Positions 15,767 to 24,406 of a stretch of 34,083 nt of DNA are shown in pieces. The stretch is from positions 77,916 to 111,998 of the forward strand of contig JACABD010000003.1 of the NCBI GenBank assembly GCA_013377075.1. The letters run 5' to 3'. The DNA is from Geobacteraceae bacterium (GTDB lineage: Bacteria; Desulfobacterota; Desulfuromonadia; Geobacterales; DSM-12255). The notes under the pieces are model-generated. The model made no database searches. It was not told the DNA's origin and was given only the letters and a program-made list of their open reading frames with translations. Each line of letters begins with the position of its first letter. The stretch's first letter is position 1. The translations under genes were made by a program, and so were the position numbers.

Positions 15767-15896
15767 CATAACTCCTCCTGTCCTCCCCTTATCTTAAGGG
15801 GAGGGACGCTATAAAAAGTTTTCAGGCAAAACTTTCACCTCTCTCCATCAGTTACGTCCCCCCTTTTAAGCTAAGAGGGGGACAGGAGGCGTTATG
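15767..15896. repeat. 130-bp MITE-like element with 42-bp terminal inverted repeats
   Basis: The left arm (15767-15808, CATAACTCCTCCTGTCC...GGGACG) and right arm (15855-15896, ACGTCCCC...GGACAGGAGGCGTTATG) are near-complete reverse complements, with a few mismatches. Each arm also folds on itself through CCCCTTA/TAAGGGG-type pairing. Between them lies a perfect 8-bp hairpin AAAGTTTT-CAGGC-AAAACTTT (15815-15835). No coding capacity. It occupies almost the whole spacer between CusA and the His/Met-rich gene. Confidence 0.8.
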
Positions 15897-15907
15897 GGCC
15901 GTTGTTG

Positions 15908-18900
15908 TTAGTGCTTCATACCGCTATACTTCAAAGTTCCCTTCTTCAACTCCCGCTTTTTCATCAACACAAATATCACCGGCGTCATAATAAGCACATG
16001 CACCGCCGACGAAATCATGCCGCCGATCATCGGTGCGGCAATCGGTTTCATCACATCCGCGCCTGTTCCTGTTGACCACATGATAGGGATCAGGCCGAGG
16101 AGCGCCACTGCCACGGTCATCAGCTTCGGTCTTAAGCGGAGGACAGCCCCTTCAAAGGTGGCATCGTAAATATCCTGCTCGGTAATCACCCCGTTTTTCA
16201 GCTTTTTATCCAGTGCCTCGTGCAGATAGATGACCATGACAACCCCGGTCTCGACAGCTATGCCGTATAGGGCTATGAATCCGACCCAAACAGCCACTGA
16301 CAGGTTGTAACCCAGCGCTGAGACCAGATAGACACCGCCCACAAGGGCAAAGGGGACGGAGAGCATGACCATGCTCGCCTCAAGAGCCGAATGGAAGGTG
16401 AAGAAGAGCAGGATGAAGATGATCACCATACCGAGCGGAATGAGGATCTGCAGGCGTGCCTTGGCTCTGATCTGGTTCTCCCACTGACCTGACCAGGCGA
16501 CATAATAGCCGGGAGGAAGTTTCAGATTTTTCTCCAGCACCTGTTTTGCCTCGGTGACAAAGCCCCCCATGTCACGGCCACGGACATTGAGGAATACCAG
16601 GGATCGAAGCAGCCCCCCTTCACTGTTGATTTCCGGCGCGCCGGTGGAGATTTTCAGCTTCGTTACCATGGAGAGCGGCACCTGTGCCCCCTCCATACCG
16701 GCAACGAGAATTCGGCGGATTGCCGGGATGTTGTCACGGTAGTCACGGAGATAGCGAATGCGGATCGGGAAACGGTTGCGCCCTTCTACAGTGGTTGAGA
16801 GCATTTCGCCGCCAAGGGCTGTCTCGATGACGTCCTGAATGTCACCGACGTTGACGCCGTAGCGCGCAGCAGCCTCCCGGTCGACGTCGATATCTATATA
16901 ATTGCCGCCGGTAACCCGTTCGGCAACCACATCGGCAGCGCCATGAATCGGCTTGAGGATCGTTTCAGCCTGAATTGCCAGATCCTTTAGCACATTGAGG
17001 TCGTTGCCAAAGATCTTAACGCCAAGGTCGGTACGCACTCCGGTGGAGAGCATGTTGATGCGGTTGATAATCGGCTGGGTCCAGCCGTTACGCACTCCGA
17101 TCTGCTGGAGTTTAGAATCCAGCTCGGCAACGATGTCAGCTTTTTTGAGCCCCGGTCGCCACTTATCCTTGGGCTTAAGGATGATGATACTTTCGAACAT
17201 GGATACCGGTGCCGGATCGGTGGAGGTCTCGGCGCGGCCGACCTTACCAAGGACATGCTCAACCTCTGGCACGCTCTTGATAATGGTATCCTGCACCTGT
17301 ATCAAACGTTTCGCCTCGGTGATGGAGATATTGGGAAGGGTCACCGGCATATAAAGGAGCGAACCCTCATCAAGCGGCGGCATGAATTCAGTCCCCAACT
17401 TCATGAACATGGGGACGGCAATGGCAAGGGCAATGATATTGAGAGCAATAGTGGTCTTTTTCCAGACCAGTACCCAGCGAATGACCGGCGAATAGAGTCT
17501 GATGAAGAAGGTAGAAACCGGATTGGCGCTCTCAGGCGGCATTTTGCCCCGCATGAAGAAGTACATCAAAACCGGAACGAGAGTAATGGCGATGATTGCC
17601 GAACCCATCATGGAGAAGGTCTTGGTGAAGGCCAGCGGGTGAAAGAGCTTACCCTCCTGTCCTTCCAGCATGAAGACCGGCACAAAGGAGAGAACAATGA
17701 TGGCAAGGGAGAAGAAGATAGCCCGGCCAACCTGTTTAGCTGAGGTGATGACTACATCAAGCCGCTTTGCATCCCGCTCTTCAGGGGGCATCTCCGAAAG
17801 GTGCCTGTAGCAGTTCTCCACCATGATGACCCCGGCATCCACCAGTACACCGATAGCAATGGCAATGCCACCAAGGGACATGATGTTGGAGCTGACGCCG
17901 AGCAGTTTCATGGAGATAAAGGCAATCAGCACCGATACCGGCAGGGTCAGAACAATGACCAGTGCGCTTCGCCAGTGGAGGAGGAAAAGAAGAATTACCA
18001 GAGAAACAACGATAGACTCCTCCAGCAGGTTTTTCTTTAAGGTATCGATAGCCCGGGCTATCAGGTCGGATCGATCATAGGCAACCATAATCTTAACCCC
18101 TGGGGGCAGACCTTTCTCCAACTCCTTGATTTTGACCTTGACCCGGTCAATGACATCCTTGGCATTTTCGCCATAGCGCATAACCACAATGCCGCCAACG
18201 GCCTCACCCTCGCCGTTCATGTCGAGCATGCCACGGCGGATTGCGCCACCCATCTGCACTGTGCCGAGATTTTTCAGGTAGATCGGTGTGCCGCGTTTGT
18301 CAGCAGCGATGACGATGTTTTCCAGATCGGCCTTGGACTTGACATAGCCGCTCCCCCTGATCAGGTACTCGGCATCAGCCTGCTCGATCAGCTTGCCGCC
18401 GACGTCCTTGTTGGAGACCTTCACCGCCTCCATGACCTTGCTTACCTTGATGTTATAGGAAAAGAGCTTGGCAGGATCGAGGTCAATCTGATATTCCCGC
18501 ACCAGACCACCGATGGAGGCGACCTCGGCCACTCCCTGGACGGTGTTTAACTGGTAGCGGACAAACCAGTCCTGTAGCGTGCGCAACTGCTCAAGGTCGT
18601 ACCCCTTACCTTCGATGGTGTACCAGAAAACATGACCGACACCGGTACCATCGGGCCCAAGGGTAGGTACGACACCTGGCGGCAACAGGGATGCGGCATA
18701 ATTGAGCCGCTCCAGCACCCGTGTTCTCGCCCAGTAGATGTCAGCCTTATCCTCGAAGATGACGTAAATCATGGAGAAGCCAAAAGCTGATGAAGCCCGT
18801 ACAGCGCGGACCTGCGGCAGTCCCTGCAGGTTAACCGCCAGTGGATAGGTAACCTGGTCCTCCACTACTTGTGGCGAACGTCCGGGGTAGTCGGTAAAGA

Positions 18901-19045
18901 CAATCACCTGGTTGTCGGAGAGATCCGGAATGGCATCCACCGGCGTCCGGTAGACCGCCCATGTCCCCCAGACAATGATCAGACCGAAGAGCATCAGGAC
19001 AATGACCCGGTTGCGGGCGGAATATTCAATAATTTTTTCGATCAT
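15908..19045 (-). CDS. cusA: CusA-type Cu(I)/Ag(I) efflux RND pump
   Basis: 1045 residues, full length for heavy-metal RND transporters. There are twelve membrane helices in the usual 1+5 / 1+5 arrangement, with N-terminal IIEYSARNRVIVLMLF and the helix-4 block GGIAIAIGVLVDAGVIMVEN (392-411), which carries the proton-relay acid D403. The three methionines that bind copper in E. coli CusA (M573, M623, M672) correspond to M566 (LLYMPVT), M616 (PVSMFES) and M665 (INMLSTG), with 50- and 49-residue spacings identical to E. coli. This favours a monovalent Cu/Ag substrate over Zn/Co/Cd. Inner-membrane engine of a tripartite pump with the CusB- and CusC-like proteins encoded just upstream. Ribosome site AGGGA. 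Confidence 0.95.
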   Translation of the reverse strand: MIEKIIEYSARNRVIVLMLFGLIIVWGTWAVYRTPVDAIPDLSDNQVIVFTDYPGRSPQVVEDQVTYPLAVNLQGLPQVRAVRASSAFGFSMIYVIFEDKADIYWARTRVLERLNYAASLLPPGVVPTLGPDGTGVGHVFWYTIEGKGYDLEQLRTLQDWFVRYQLNTVQGVAEVASIGGLVREYQIDLDPAKLFSYNIKVSKVMEAVKVSNKDVGGKLIEQADAEYLIRGSGYVKSKADLENIVIAADKRGTPIYLKNLGTVQMGGAIRRGMLDMNGEGEAVGGIVVMRYGENAKDVIDRVKVKIKELEKGLPPGVKIMVAYDRSDLIARAIDTLKKNLLEESIVVSLVILLFLLHWRSALVIVLTLPVSVLIAFISMKLLGVSSNIMSLGGIAIAIGVLVDAGVIMVENCYRHLSEMPPEERDAKRLDVVITSAKQVGRAIFFSLAIIVLSFVPVFMLEGQEGKLFHPLAFTKTFSMMGSAIIAITLVPVLMYFFMRGKMPPESANPVSTFFIRLYSPVIRWVLVWKKTTIALNIIALAIAVPMFMKLGTEFMPPLDEGSLLYMPVTLPNISITEAKRLIQVQDTIIKSVPEVEHVLGKVGRAETSTDPAPVSMFESIIILKPKDKWRPGLKKADIVAELDSKLQQIGVRNGWTQPIINRINMLSTGVRTDLGVKIFGNDLNVLKDLAIQAETILKPIHGAADVVAERVTGGNYIDIDVDREAAARYGVNVGDIQDVIETALGGEMLSTTVEGRNRFPIRIRYLRDYRDNIPAIRRILVAGMEGAQVPLSMVTKLKISTGAPEINSEGGLLRSLVFLNVRGRDMGGFVTEAKQVLEKNLKLPPGYYVAWSGQWENQIRAKARLQILIPLGMVIIFILLFFTFHSALEASMVMLSVPFALVGGVYLVSALGYNLSVAVWVGFIALYGIAVETGVVMVIYLHEALDKKLKNGVITEQDIYDATFEGAVLRLRPKLMTVAVALLGLIPIMWSTGTGADVMKPIAAPMIGGMISSAVHVLIMTPVIFVLMKKRELKKGTLKYSGMKH

Positions 19046-19062
19046 TTATTGAATCCCTGGTT

Positions 19063-19147
19063 GAAGGCTGAAGACTGAAGGTAAAAGCTTAAGATTCTGA
19101 TCAACCAAAAGGTTGTGACTTACCTTCAGCCTATAACCTTCAGCCTT
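19063..19147. repeat. GGCTGAAGG-type inverted repeat in the cusB-cusA spacer
   Basis: The left arm GAAGGCTGAAGACTGAAGG (19063-19081) pairs imperfectly with the right arm (19120-19147, ACCTTCAGCC twice). A short CAACC-AAAA-GGTTG hairpin (19102-19115) lies in the middle. The unit GGCTGAAGG/CCTTCAGCC recurs several times. It fills most of the spacer and ends just before the cusA ribosome site. Confidence 0.7.
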
Positions 19148-19159
19148 CGGCCTATTAAC

Positions 19160-20545
19160 CTACATCTTCATATCATCCATCTTCAACGTATCTTTCTTCG
19201 CCGGTGCAGCCGGATTCCCACCCTTGGCATCAGGCTTGGCTCCACCTGTATGCTGACTGTGATCCACAGTACCGCCACCCTTGAGCTGTGATTCGGAATC
19301 GATCAGATAGCCACCGGAAACTGCTACCTTGTCACCTTGTTTGAGCCCGGAAAGTATCTGCACCTTTTCTTCAACCCGCTCTCCGACCTGCACGTCACGG
19401 GGTTCGAACATCCCCGCTGCAGTCTCAATCCAGACCACCTGCCGTTTGCCGGTATCAATAACAGCCGTTACCGGGATGACAATCCCCTTGACCAGCGGAA
19501 CTTTGATAATGGCATTAACGAACATGTCCGGCTTCAGCCGCATTCCCGGATTTGCCATCTCGACGCGAGCCTTGACTGTGTGGGTTTTCGGATCATGGAA
19601 CGGGTAGATGAAGCTGATCGTTCCCCGTGATGAAACCTTATGTTCGGCTGATGAGTTGATTTCCACCTGCTGCCCGACCCTTATGTAGGGAACCTCATTT
19701 TCAAAAACATCGATTTCAATCCAGACTTTTGACAGGTCGGCGATATTGAATAGTACCTCACCTGTGTTGACATACTGCCCCTGCTGTACCATTTTTTCGA
19801 TTACAATCCCGGAAAGGGGTGTGTAGATCGGGAGCCTGATATTCGGCTTGCCGGCCTTTTCCAGGGCAGCGATCTGACTCTCCTTGACACCGAAGAGCAT
19901 CAGACGCTGCTTTGACGATGCAACCAGACCGTCGCCACTCTGGGAGATGGAGGGTATCGGAGAGCTTTTCAACTGGTCACGGCTCTTTATAGCAAGAAGG
20001 TACTCCTGCTGAGTCGACAGTAGATCAGGTGAATAGACCTCAGCCACCGGTTTATCCTTGGAGACGATTGCGCCGACGCTATTGACATGGAGCTGGTCGA
20101 TGCGACCGGCGATCCAGGCAGTAACCTTGGCCTGGCGCGTCTGGTCGAACTGGACGATACCAACGGCATTTATCTCCTTACTGAGTGTGCCGTTTTTAGC
20201 CTCGACAGTGGCAACATTGGCCATGACCCGCTGTGTCGGCGAAAGTGAGACATGGCCGAGCATATCGACCTGTGCTTTTTGCTCGGCAGTCTGTGGAGCA
20301 CCGCCAGCTGAGGCATCGTCGATTTTCTTGATCAGTTCCATGCCGCAGATAGGGCAGGTTCCCGGCTTGTCCTTGACGATGAAGGGGTGCATGGAGCAGG
20401 TCCATTGCTGCACCTTGTGTTCAAGCTTGGAATGGCCGTGGCCGTCCTTTTCAAACCAGCCTGTTTTATAGAGCCAACCGCCAGTAGCTGCCAGTAGGGC
20501 AACAATCAGGATTAACGGGAGTAGTATTTTCTTTTTTAAAACCAT
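19160..20545 (-). CDS. cusB: CusB-like periplasmic adaptor with N-terminal heavy-metal-binding domain
   Basis: 461 residues. An N-terminal anchor (about 6-27) is followed by a HGHSKLEH segment and a heavy-metal-binding domain (48-75: WTCSMHP at 48-54, CPICGMEL at 64-71). The membrane-fusion core then follows: a barrel-sandwich region near 140-265 (VTAWIAGRIDQLHVNSVGAI; IYTPLSGIVIEKMVQQGQYV) and a beta-barrel region (WIEIDVFENEVPYI). The C-terminal 40 residues are a low-complexity tail rich in His, Lys and Met (DHSQHTGG..., KMDDMKM). Family role: links the RND pump to the outer-membrane channel and hands metal to it. An AGAGG site precedes the ATG. Upstream is cusC-like and downstream cusA, with repeat-filled spacers on both sides. 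Confidence 0.93.
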   Translation of the reverse strand: MVLKKKILLPLILIVALLAATGGWLYKTGWFEKDGHGHSKLEHKVQQWTCSMHPFIVKDKPGTCPICGMELIKKIDDASAGGAPQTAEQKAQVDMLGHVSLSPTQRVMANVATVEAKNGTLSKEINAVGIVQFDQTRQAKVTAWIAGRIDQLHVNSVGAIVSKDKPVAEVYSPDLLSTQQEYLLAIKSRDQLKSSPIPSISQSGDGLVASSKQRLMLFGVKESQIAALEKAGKPNIRLPIYTPLSGIVIEKMVQQGQYVNTGEVLFNIADLSKVWIEIDVFENEVPYIRVGQQVEINSSAEHKVSSRGTISFIYPFHDPKTHTVKARVEMANPGMRLKPDMFVNAIIKVPLVKGIVIPVTAVIDTGKRQVVWIETAAGMFEPRDVQVGERVEEKVQILSGLKQGDKVAVSGGYLIDSESQLKGGGTVDHSQHTGGAKPDAKGGNPAAPAKKDTLKMDDMKM

Positions 20546-20595
20546 GTGAACACCTCTAGGGATAGCATTTTTGAATCTCGCACTACTTCAAAGCT

Positions 20596-20688
20596 AACCC
20601 CTCTAAATCTCCCCTTAACAAGGGAGACTTCAAAGCAAATCCTCCCCTGCTTGTCTCCTCCCCTGTCAAGGGGAGGTCGGGAGGGGTT
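20596..20688. repeat. nested hairpin repeat in the cusC-cusB spacer
   Basis: An outer pair AACCCCTC/GAGGGGTT (20596-20603 and 20681-20688) encloses two hairpins: TCTCCCCTT-AAC-AAGGGAGA (20608-20627, one bulge) and a perfect CCTCCCCT-GTCA-AGGGGAGG (20657-20676). Similar pyrimidine-rich CTCCCCTT/AAGGGGAG units make up the element at 15767-15896. No U-tract follows, so it is not a classic terminator. Confidence 0.7.
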
Positions 20689-20714
20689 GGGGTTGATGGG
20701 CGTTATGACACGCA

Positions 20715-21998
20715 CTACCTAAGCTCCACCCCGACAGCCGCCTCAAGCTTTGCCAGGGCAATCATATATTCAGCCTTTGAATCGTACAGCTCTCTCTCAA
20801 AGGTGAACAGGTTCATACGGCCATCAAGCAGGGTGAGGAAGTCGACCTTGTTAACCCGGTAGCTGATGAGCGCCGACTCCAGCGACTGCTCCGCCTGGGG
20901 AACCATACCGCCGCTGTAGAGCTCCACCAGCTTGCGGCGGCGTTCCAGCTGGGCAAGGTTATCATTTATACTGTAGGAAATGCTGTTCTTAAGTCCGTTC
21001 AATTCTTCAGTCGCCATGTTTGTCTCCGAAGTCGATTCTGCCAGCATGGCATGACGGCGTTCCCGCTGAAATGGCAGATTAAAGGTCACACCGACTGAAA
21101 ACATGTCGAAGCCAGGATCAGTGACCATATCGGTGGAGATCCTCTCACGCTGCATATACTCGAAAGAAAGATTGAAATCTGGATAAAACTCTTTCTCAGC
21201 CAGACGATGAGATGCTTCACCTTTGCGGGTCAATATGCTCAGGCTTTTTACCTGGGGACGATTCTCCAGCGCCTTACGATTCAGCTCCTCAGCAGAGAAT
21301 TTAAGTTGCGGCAGGCTGAAATCAGGGATCGGTCCCACCGGAGTATCTCCTGGACGATAAAGCAGATAATTGAGATTAGCCTCAAGACTCTTTCGCTGCT
21401 GCCCAAGGTTAATCTGCATGTCGAGCATTTTTGATTTTTCCAGCCCGGCCTTGTAGATATCCTGCTGCACCCCTTGCCCGACCGAATATTTCGATTCGGC
21501 AATGGTCACAAAATCGGTCAGTATGCCGAGGTTTTTAGAAACTATCTCCAGCGCTCTGTCCACGGCATAGAGCTGGTAGTAGGTCTCATTTACCATCCGT
21601 GTCAGTTCCAGTTTGCGCTCTTCCAGAGTCCATTTATAGGATTCCGCCTCATAACCGGCAATCTCCTGCTTCAGGTCACGCTTTCCCCAGAACGGAATAG
21701 CTTGCGTGATGCCGATCACCTTTGCGGTCTGCGGATCCCTGTCAAATGCCGTTGGACGGCGCACCATGAGACTTTGCAGCTTAAGCATAAGCATCGGATC
21801 TTCAAGGGATGCAGCCTGCTTTGCCTTGCTGGCGTACATCTGCCAGCGGGCCCGGGATGATTTAAGTTCGGGATTATTTTTGAGTGCTGTTTCAACAAGT
21901 GTGGATAGTGATTCTGGAGATGGAATATCAGAGGCAGCGGCCAGGGTGGTTGTTAAAATAAGTGTGGCTAATATTGTCATCCTGATTTTCAGCTTCAT
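20715..21998 (-). CDS. cusC: CusC/TolC-family outer-membrane efflux protein
   Basis: 427 residues. Signal peptide about 1-22 (MTILATLILTTTLAAAS). The body is an alternating helical-barrel protein with two OEP repeats: LVETALKNNPELKSSRARWQ (about 34-53) opens repeat 1, and LNRKALENRPQVKSLSILTR opens repeat 2 (about 240-259), with ALNNxxEL/ALENRPxxK-type motifs. No lipobox Cys is seen after the signal, unlike E. coli CusC. Role: outer-membrane exit duct for the Cu/Ag RND pump. It is the first of the three efflux components in transcription order and follows the ABC ATPase gene by about 90 bp, so the two modules are probably one transcript. GAGGTGCAGG precedes the start. Confidence 0.9.
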   Translation of the reverse strand: MKLKIRMTILATLILTTTLAAASDIPSPESLSTLVETALKNNPELKSSRARWQMYASKAKQAASLEDPMLMLKLQSLMVRRPTAFDRDPQTAKVIGITQAIPFWGKRDLKQEIAGYEAESYKWTLEERKLELTRMVNETYYQLYAVDRALEIVSKNLGILTDFVTIAESKYSVGQGVQQDIYKAGLEKSKMLDMQINLGQQRKSLEANLNYLLYRPGDTPVGPIPDFSLPQLKFSAEELNRKALENRPQVKSLSILTRKGEASHRLAEKEFYPDFNLSFEYMQRERISTDMVTDPGFDMFSVGVTFNLPFQRERRHAMLAESTSETNMATEELNGLKNSISYSINDNLAQLERRRKLVELYSGGMVPQAEQSLESALISYRVNKVDFLTLLDGRMNLFTFERELYDSKAEYMIALAKLEAAVGVELR

Positions 21999-22086
21999 CC
22001 TGCACCTCGCGTCTACTCATCTGAACCATTAATTATTTTATAAATTTAACACAGAAACATTAGATAGCCAGTCACTACACCAACAT

Positions 22087-22752
22087 TCAGACAATTACCC
22101 CATCCCTCAAAACAATACTTCTGTCAGCATAGCGGCCGTTCTCCGGGTTATGGGTCACCATGACCACTGTCTGACCGGCATCGTTCAGCTCGCGAAAGAG
22201 AGCCATAACCTCTTCGCTGGTTTTCGAATCCAGATTGCCGGTCGGCTCATCGGCCAGCAGAATTTTCGGGCTGTTAACTATTGCCCTGGCAATGGCCACC
22301 CGCTCCTGTTCGCCACCGGAGAGCTGATTAGGGAGACGATCAAGTTTTCCTCCCAGACCGACCCGCTCCAGCGCCTGCCTGGCCGCACTTTTCCTGGCCT
22401 CAGCAGCCATCTTCACTATGGCCAGTGGCAGCATGACATTCTCCATGGCAGTCAGATAAGGGATCAGGTGGAACGACTGAAAGACAAAACCGAGATTCTG
22501 CGCCCGGAAATCAGCCAGTTTCTCGCTGGAGAGCTGATAGAGCTTCACCCCGGCCATCTCCACATCCCCTTCTGTCGGATGATTCATTCCGCCAAGAACT
22601 GAAAGCAGCGTGCTCTTGCCTGAGCCGGACTGCCCCATGATGGTGATAAATTCTCCGACCTCGATGCTTATATCAACACCACTTAGCGCTTCAACAATAT
22701 CATCGCCGCTGCGGTACTGCTTCTTTACATTTTTAATTTCAATAAGTGCCAT
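22087..22752 (-). CDS. ABC transporter ATPase, MacB/LolD type
   Basis: 221 residues from the ATG at 22752 (GGAG six bases upstream). Walker A GQSGSGKS (40-47), Q-loop FVFQSFHL (89-96), signature LSGGEQERVAIARA (144-157), Walker B ILLADEP (164-170) and H-loop VTHNPE are all present. It is the LolD/MacB-like class that pairs with FtsX-type permeases. It lies 34 bp after its permease gene and just before cusC. In P19/Ftr-type iron systems (Campylobacter cj1660-cj1663, from memory) an FtrD-like protein, one or two such permeases and this ATPase form a module, and the same set is seen here. Energises the permease rather than importing through it. Confidence 0.93.
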   Translation of the reverse strand: MALIEIKNVKKQYRSGDDIVEALSGVDISIEVGEFITIMGQSGSGKSTLLSVLGGMNHPTEGDVEMAGVKLYQLSSEKLADFRAQNLGFVFQSFHLIPYLTAMENVMLPLAIVKMAAEARKSAARQALERVGLGGKLDRLPNQLSGGEQERVAIARAIVNSPKILLADEPTGNLDSKTSEEVMALFRELNDAGQTVVMVTHNPENGRYADRSIVLRDGVIV

Positions 22753-22786
22753 GTTTAACTCCAGAATCAAAAACCGTAAACCGTAT

Positions 22787-23947
22787 TTAAAGAGCTCTTA
22801 AAGCCTCTGTCGGATCCATCTTGCTGGCATGCAACGCCGGGTACAAACTAGCCAACACCCCCAAAGTCAGCGCCAGTCCGACCGAGCCAAAAGCAATTGC
22901 ACTGTCCCAGACCAGATGGGCATTCTTGCTCTCCGCCATGAACGGCAGCGCCAGCTTTGCTCCCCCCATACCGACTCCGTAGCCGAGAAACCCTGCCAGC
23001 AGGCTGACCAGAGCAGCCTCCAGCAAAATGATCCGCATGATGTGGCTTTTCCTGAAGCCGATTGCTCGAAAGACGCCGATTTCCGTTGTCCGCTCGTTGA
23101 CGCTCCCCATCATGGTGACAAAGACTATCAGCGAGCCGATAAAAATAACTACAGCAGCCATTGCATAGGAGAAACGTTTAAACTGATCAAGGGCCTTCAG
23201 TCGCCCCTCTACAACCTGCTGGATAGCAGATACTTTGGCATCGGGCAGTTTCTCTGCAATCTGCAGTACCATGTCACCGATTGGACAGCCTGAGCAGAGG
23301 GCGGCAACCTCGGCAAGGGTTATCTTCCCCTCCTTGCCAAGAATTTTCTGAGCCCTGGGGAGTGCTGCAAAGATGAGGGCGTCATCCTGGGAACCGGTCT
23401 GTTCGAGGATCCCGGCCACAATAAACTTTTCTCCCTTCAGCTCAAGTTGGTCGCCGGTTGAAACATTGAGAACCTTTGCAGCATCGCTACCGAGAAGAAG
23501 TTCGCTTACATTCTGTGGGGTTTGACCAAACACCTTCCACCACTGCTTCAACTTCAGTTCGCTGTCAAAATTCACCCCAACAAGGAGCACATCATGGTTT
23601 GCAACCTCGATCCCGCCAACAACTTTTGGCGAAATGACAGAAACATTTTTGTGATTGGCAATGGTCTTTATCCGGGCAAGATCGGACTCCTTTATCTCCC
23701 GCTGATCGAAGCTGACACCGCCAAGACTGATGCCGCCGTAGTTCATGGCAAGGCCGTTGCTCTGTGGCGTGATAAGAATATTGGCGCCAAATTCATCCAT
23801 CTTCCGCTCGATATCGCTGGACATGGAGCGGGTCAGGGTCACCAGGGTAACAATCGTGGCAATGCCGACTGTCAGGCCGATTGTCAGAAAAGCCATCTTC
23901 GCTTTGCGCCTCTTCAGGTTATTGATCGAGATGGTATGCAGCTTCAT
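22787..23947 (-). CDS. FtsX/MacB-type ABC permease with periplasmic CxxC
   Basis: 386 residues with four membrane helices in the FtsX layout: one at about 18-40, a large periplasmic domain 45-265, then helices near 270-290, 315-335 and 350-370. The C-terminal ALHASKMDPTEALRAL is the standard ending, and ERTTEIGVFRAIGFRKSHIM is the coupling motif. The periplasmic domain contains CSGCPIGD (C218, C221), unusual for MacB/LolC-type permeases and suited to metal or redox chemistry. The gene start coincides with the stop of the FtrD-like gene (23947), so the two are translationally coupled. Likely works with the ATPase gene downstream. Confidence 0.88.
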   Translation of the reverse strand: MKLHTISINNLKRRKAKMAFLTIGLTVGIATIVTLVTLTRSMSSDIERKMDEFGANILITPQSNGLAMNYGGISLGGVSFDQREIKESDLARIKTIANHKNVSVISPKVVGGIEVANHDVLLVGVNFDSELKLKQWWKVFGQTPQNVSELLLGSDAAKVLNVSTGDQLELKGEKFIVAGILEQTGSQDDALIFAALPRAQKILGKEGKITLAEVAALCSGCPIGDMVLQIAEKLPDAKVSAIQQVVEGRLKALDQFKRFSYAMAAVVIFIGSLIVFVTMMGSVNERTTEIGVFRAIGFRKSHIMRIILLEAALVSLLAGFLGYGVGMGGAKLALPFMAESKNAHLVWDSAIAFGSVGLALTLGVLASLYPALHASKMDPTEALRAL

Positions 23948-24405
23948 TAGAAGTATCTCGCACCGTTCTTGATATCTTCAACCTTGACTGAAAGAGTGCT
24001 CCCGTTAACCTGGCTGGGGAGGTAACCGGGATTGCAGCCACCTGTAGCGTTCGGACCGAGTTTACTGATGGCGAACTTCTGGTTGCAGTTTTTACAGTTC
24101 ATCCTGTCCCCAGCCTGCTCGTAACCTTTTTTCGACTTGTAACAGGAGTCACAGGCGTCAAAAGCGGTCTTGTAGCTGCCGTCAGTTGCCTTGGCAGCAA
24201 AAAAGGTAATCTCCTTGCCGCCCTCCTCTAACTTGTAAAAATGCGCCTTACCATCTTTTAGCCTGGCAGTATCTATGGTGACAATACCGCCGCTCACCTT
24301 CGCCTTCTCGTATTTACCGAGGGAAAAGGCATTAACCGCCATAACTCCGGCAAACAGAACAGTCAGAACAGCCACTGCAACAAATGCTAATCCTTTGATC
24401 TTCAT
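23947..24405 (-). CDS. FtrD-like (DUF2318) membrane-anchored CxxC protein
   Basis: 152 residues from the ATG at 24405 (AAAGGAGAG site); a longer in-frame reading from 24498 overlaps the upstream gene and is rejected. An N-terminal anchor or signal spans about 5-27. The mature part has the family's cysteine pattern C85-x2-C88 (ACDSCYKSKKGY), C104-x2-C107 (MNCKNCNQKF) and C124 (TGGCNP). These match my memory of FtrD-like/DUF2318 proteins of ferrous-iron (Ftr) and P19 loci, where a metal or Fe-S role is proposed. Its stop overlaps the permease start by one base. The FTR1 permease and P19 protein of the full system are not in the window. Confidence 0.85.
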   Translation of the reverse strand: MKIKGLAFVAVAVLTVLFAGVMAVNAFSLGKYEKAKVSGGIVTIDTARLKDGKAHFYKLEEGGKEITFFAAKATDGSYKTAFDACDSCYKSKKGYEQAGDRMNCKNCNQKFAISKLGPNATGGCNPGYLPSQVNGSTLSVKVEDIKNGARYF

Positions 24406-24406
24406 T

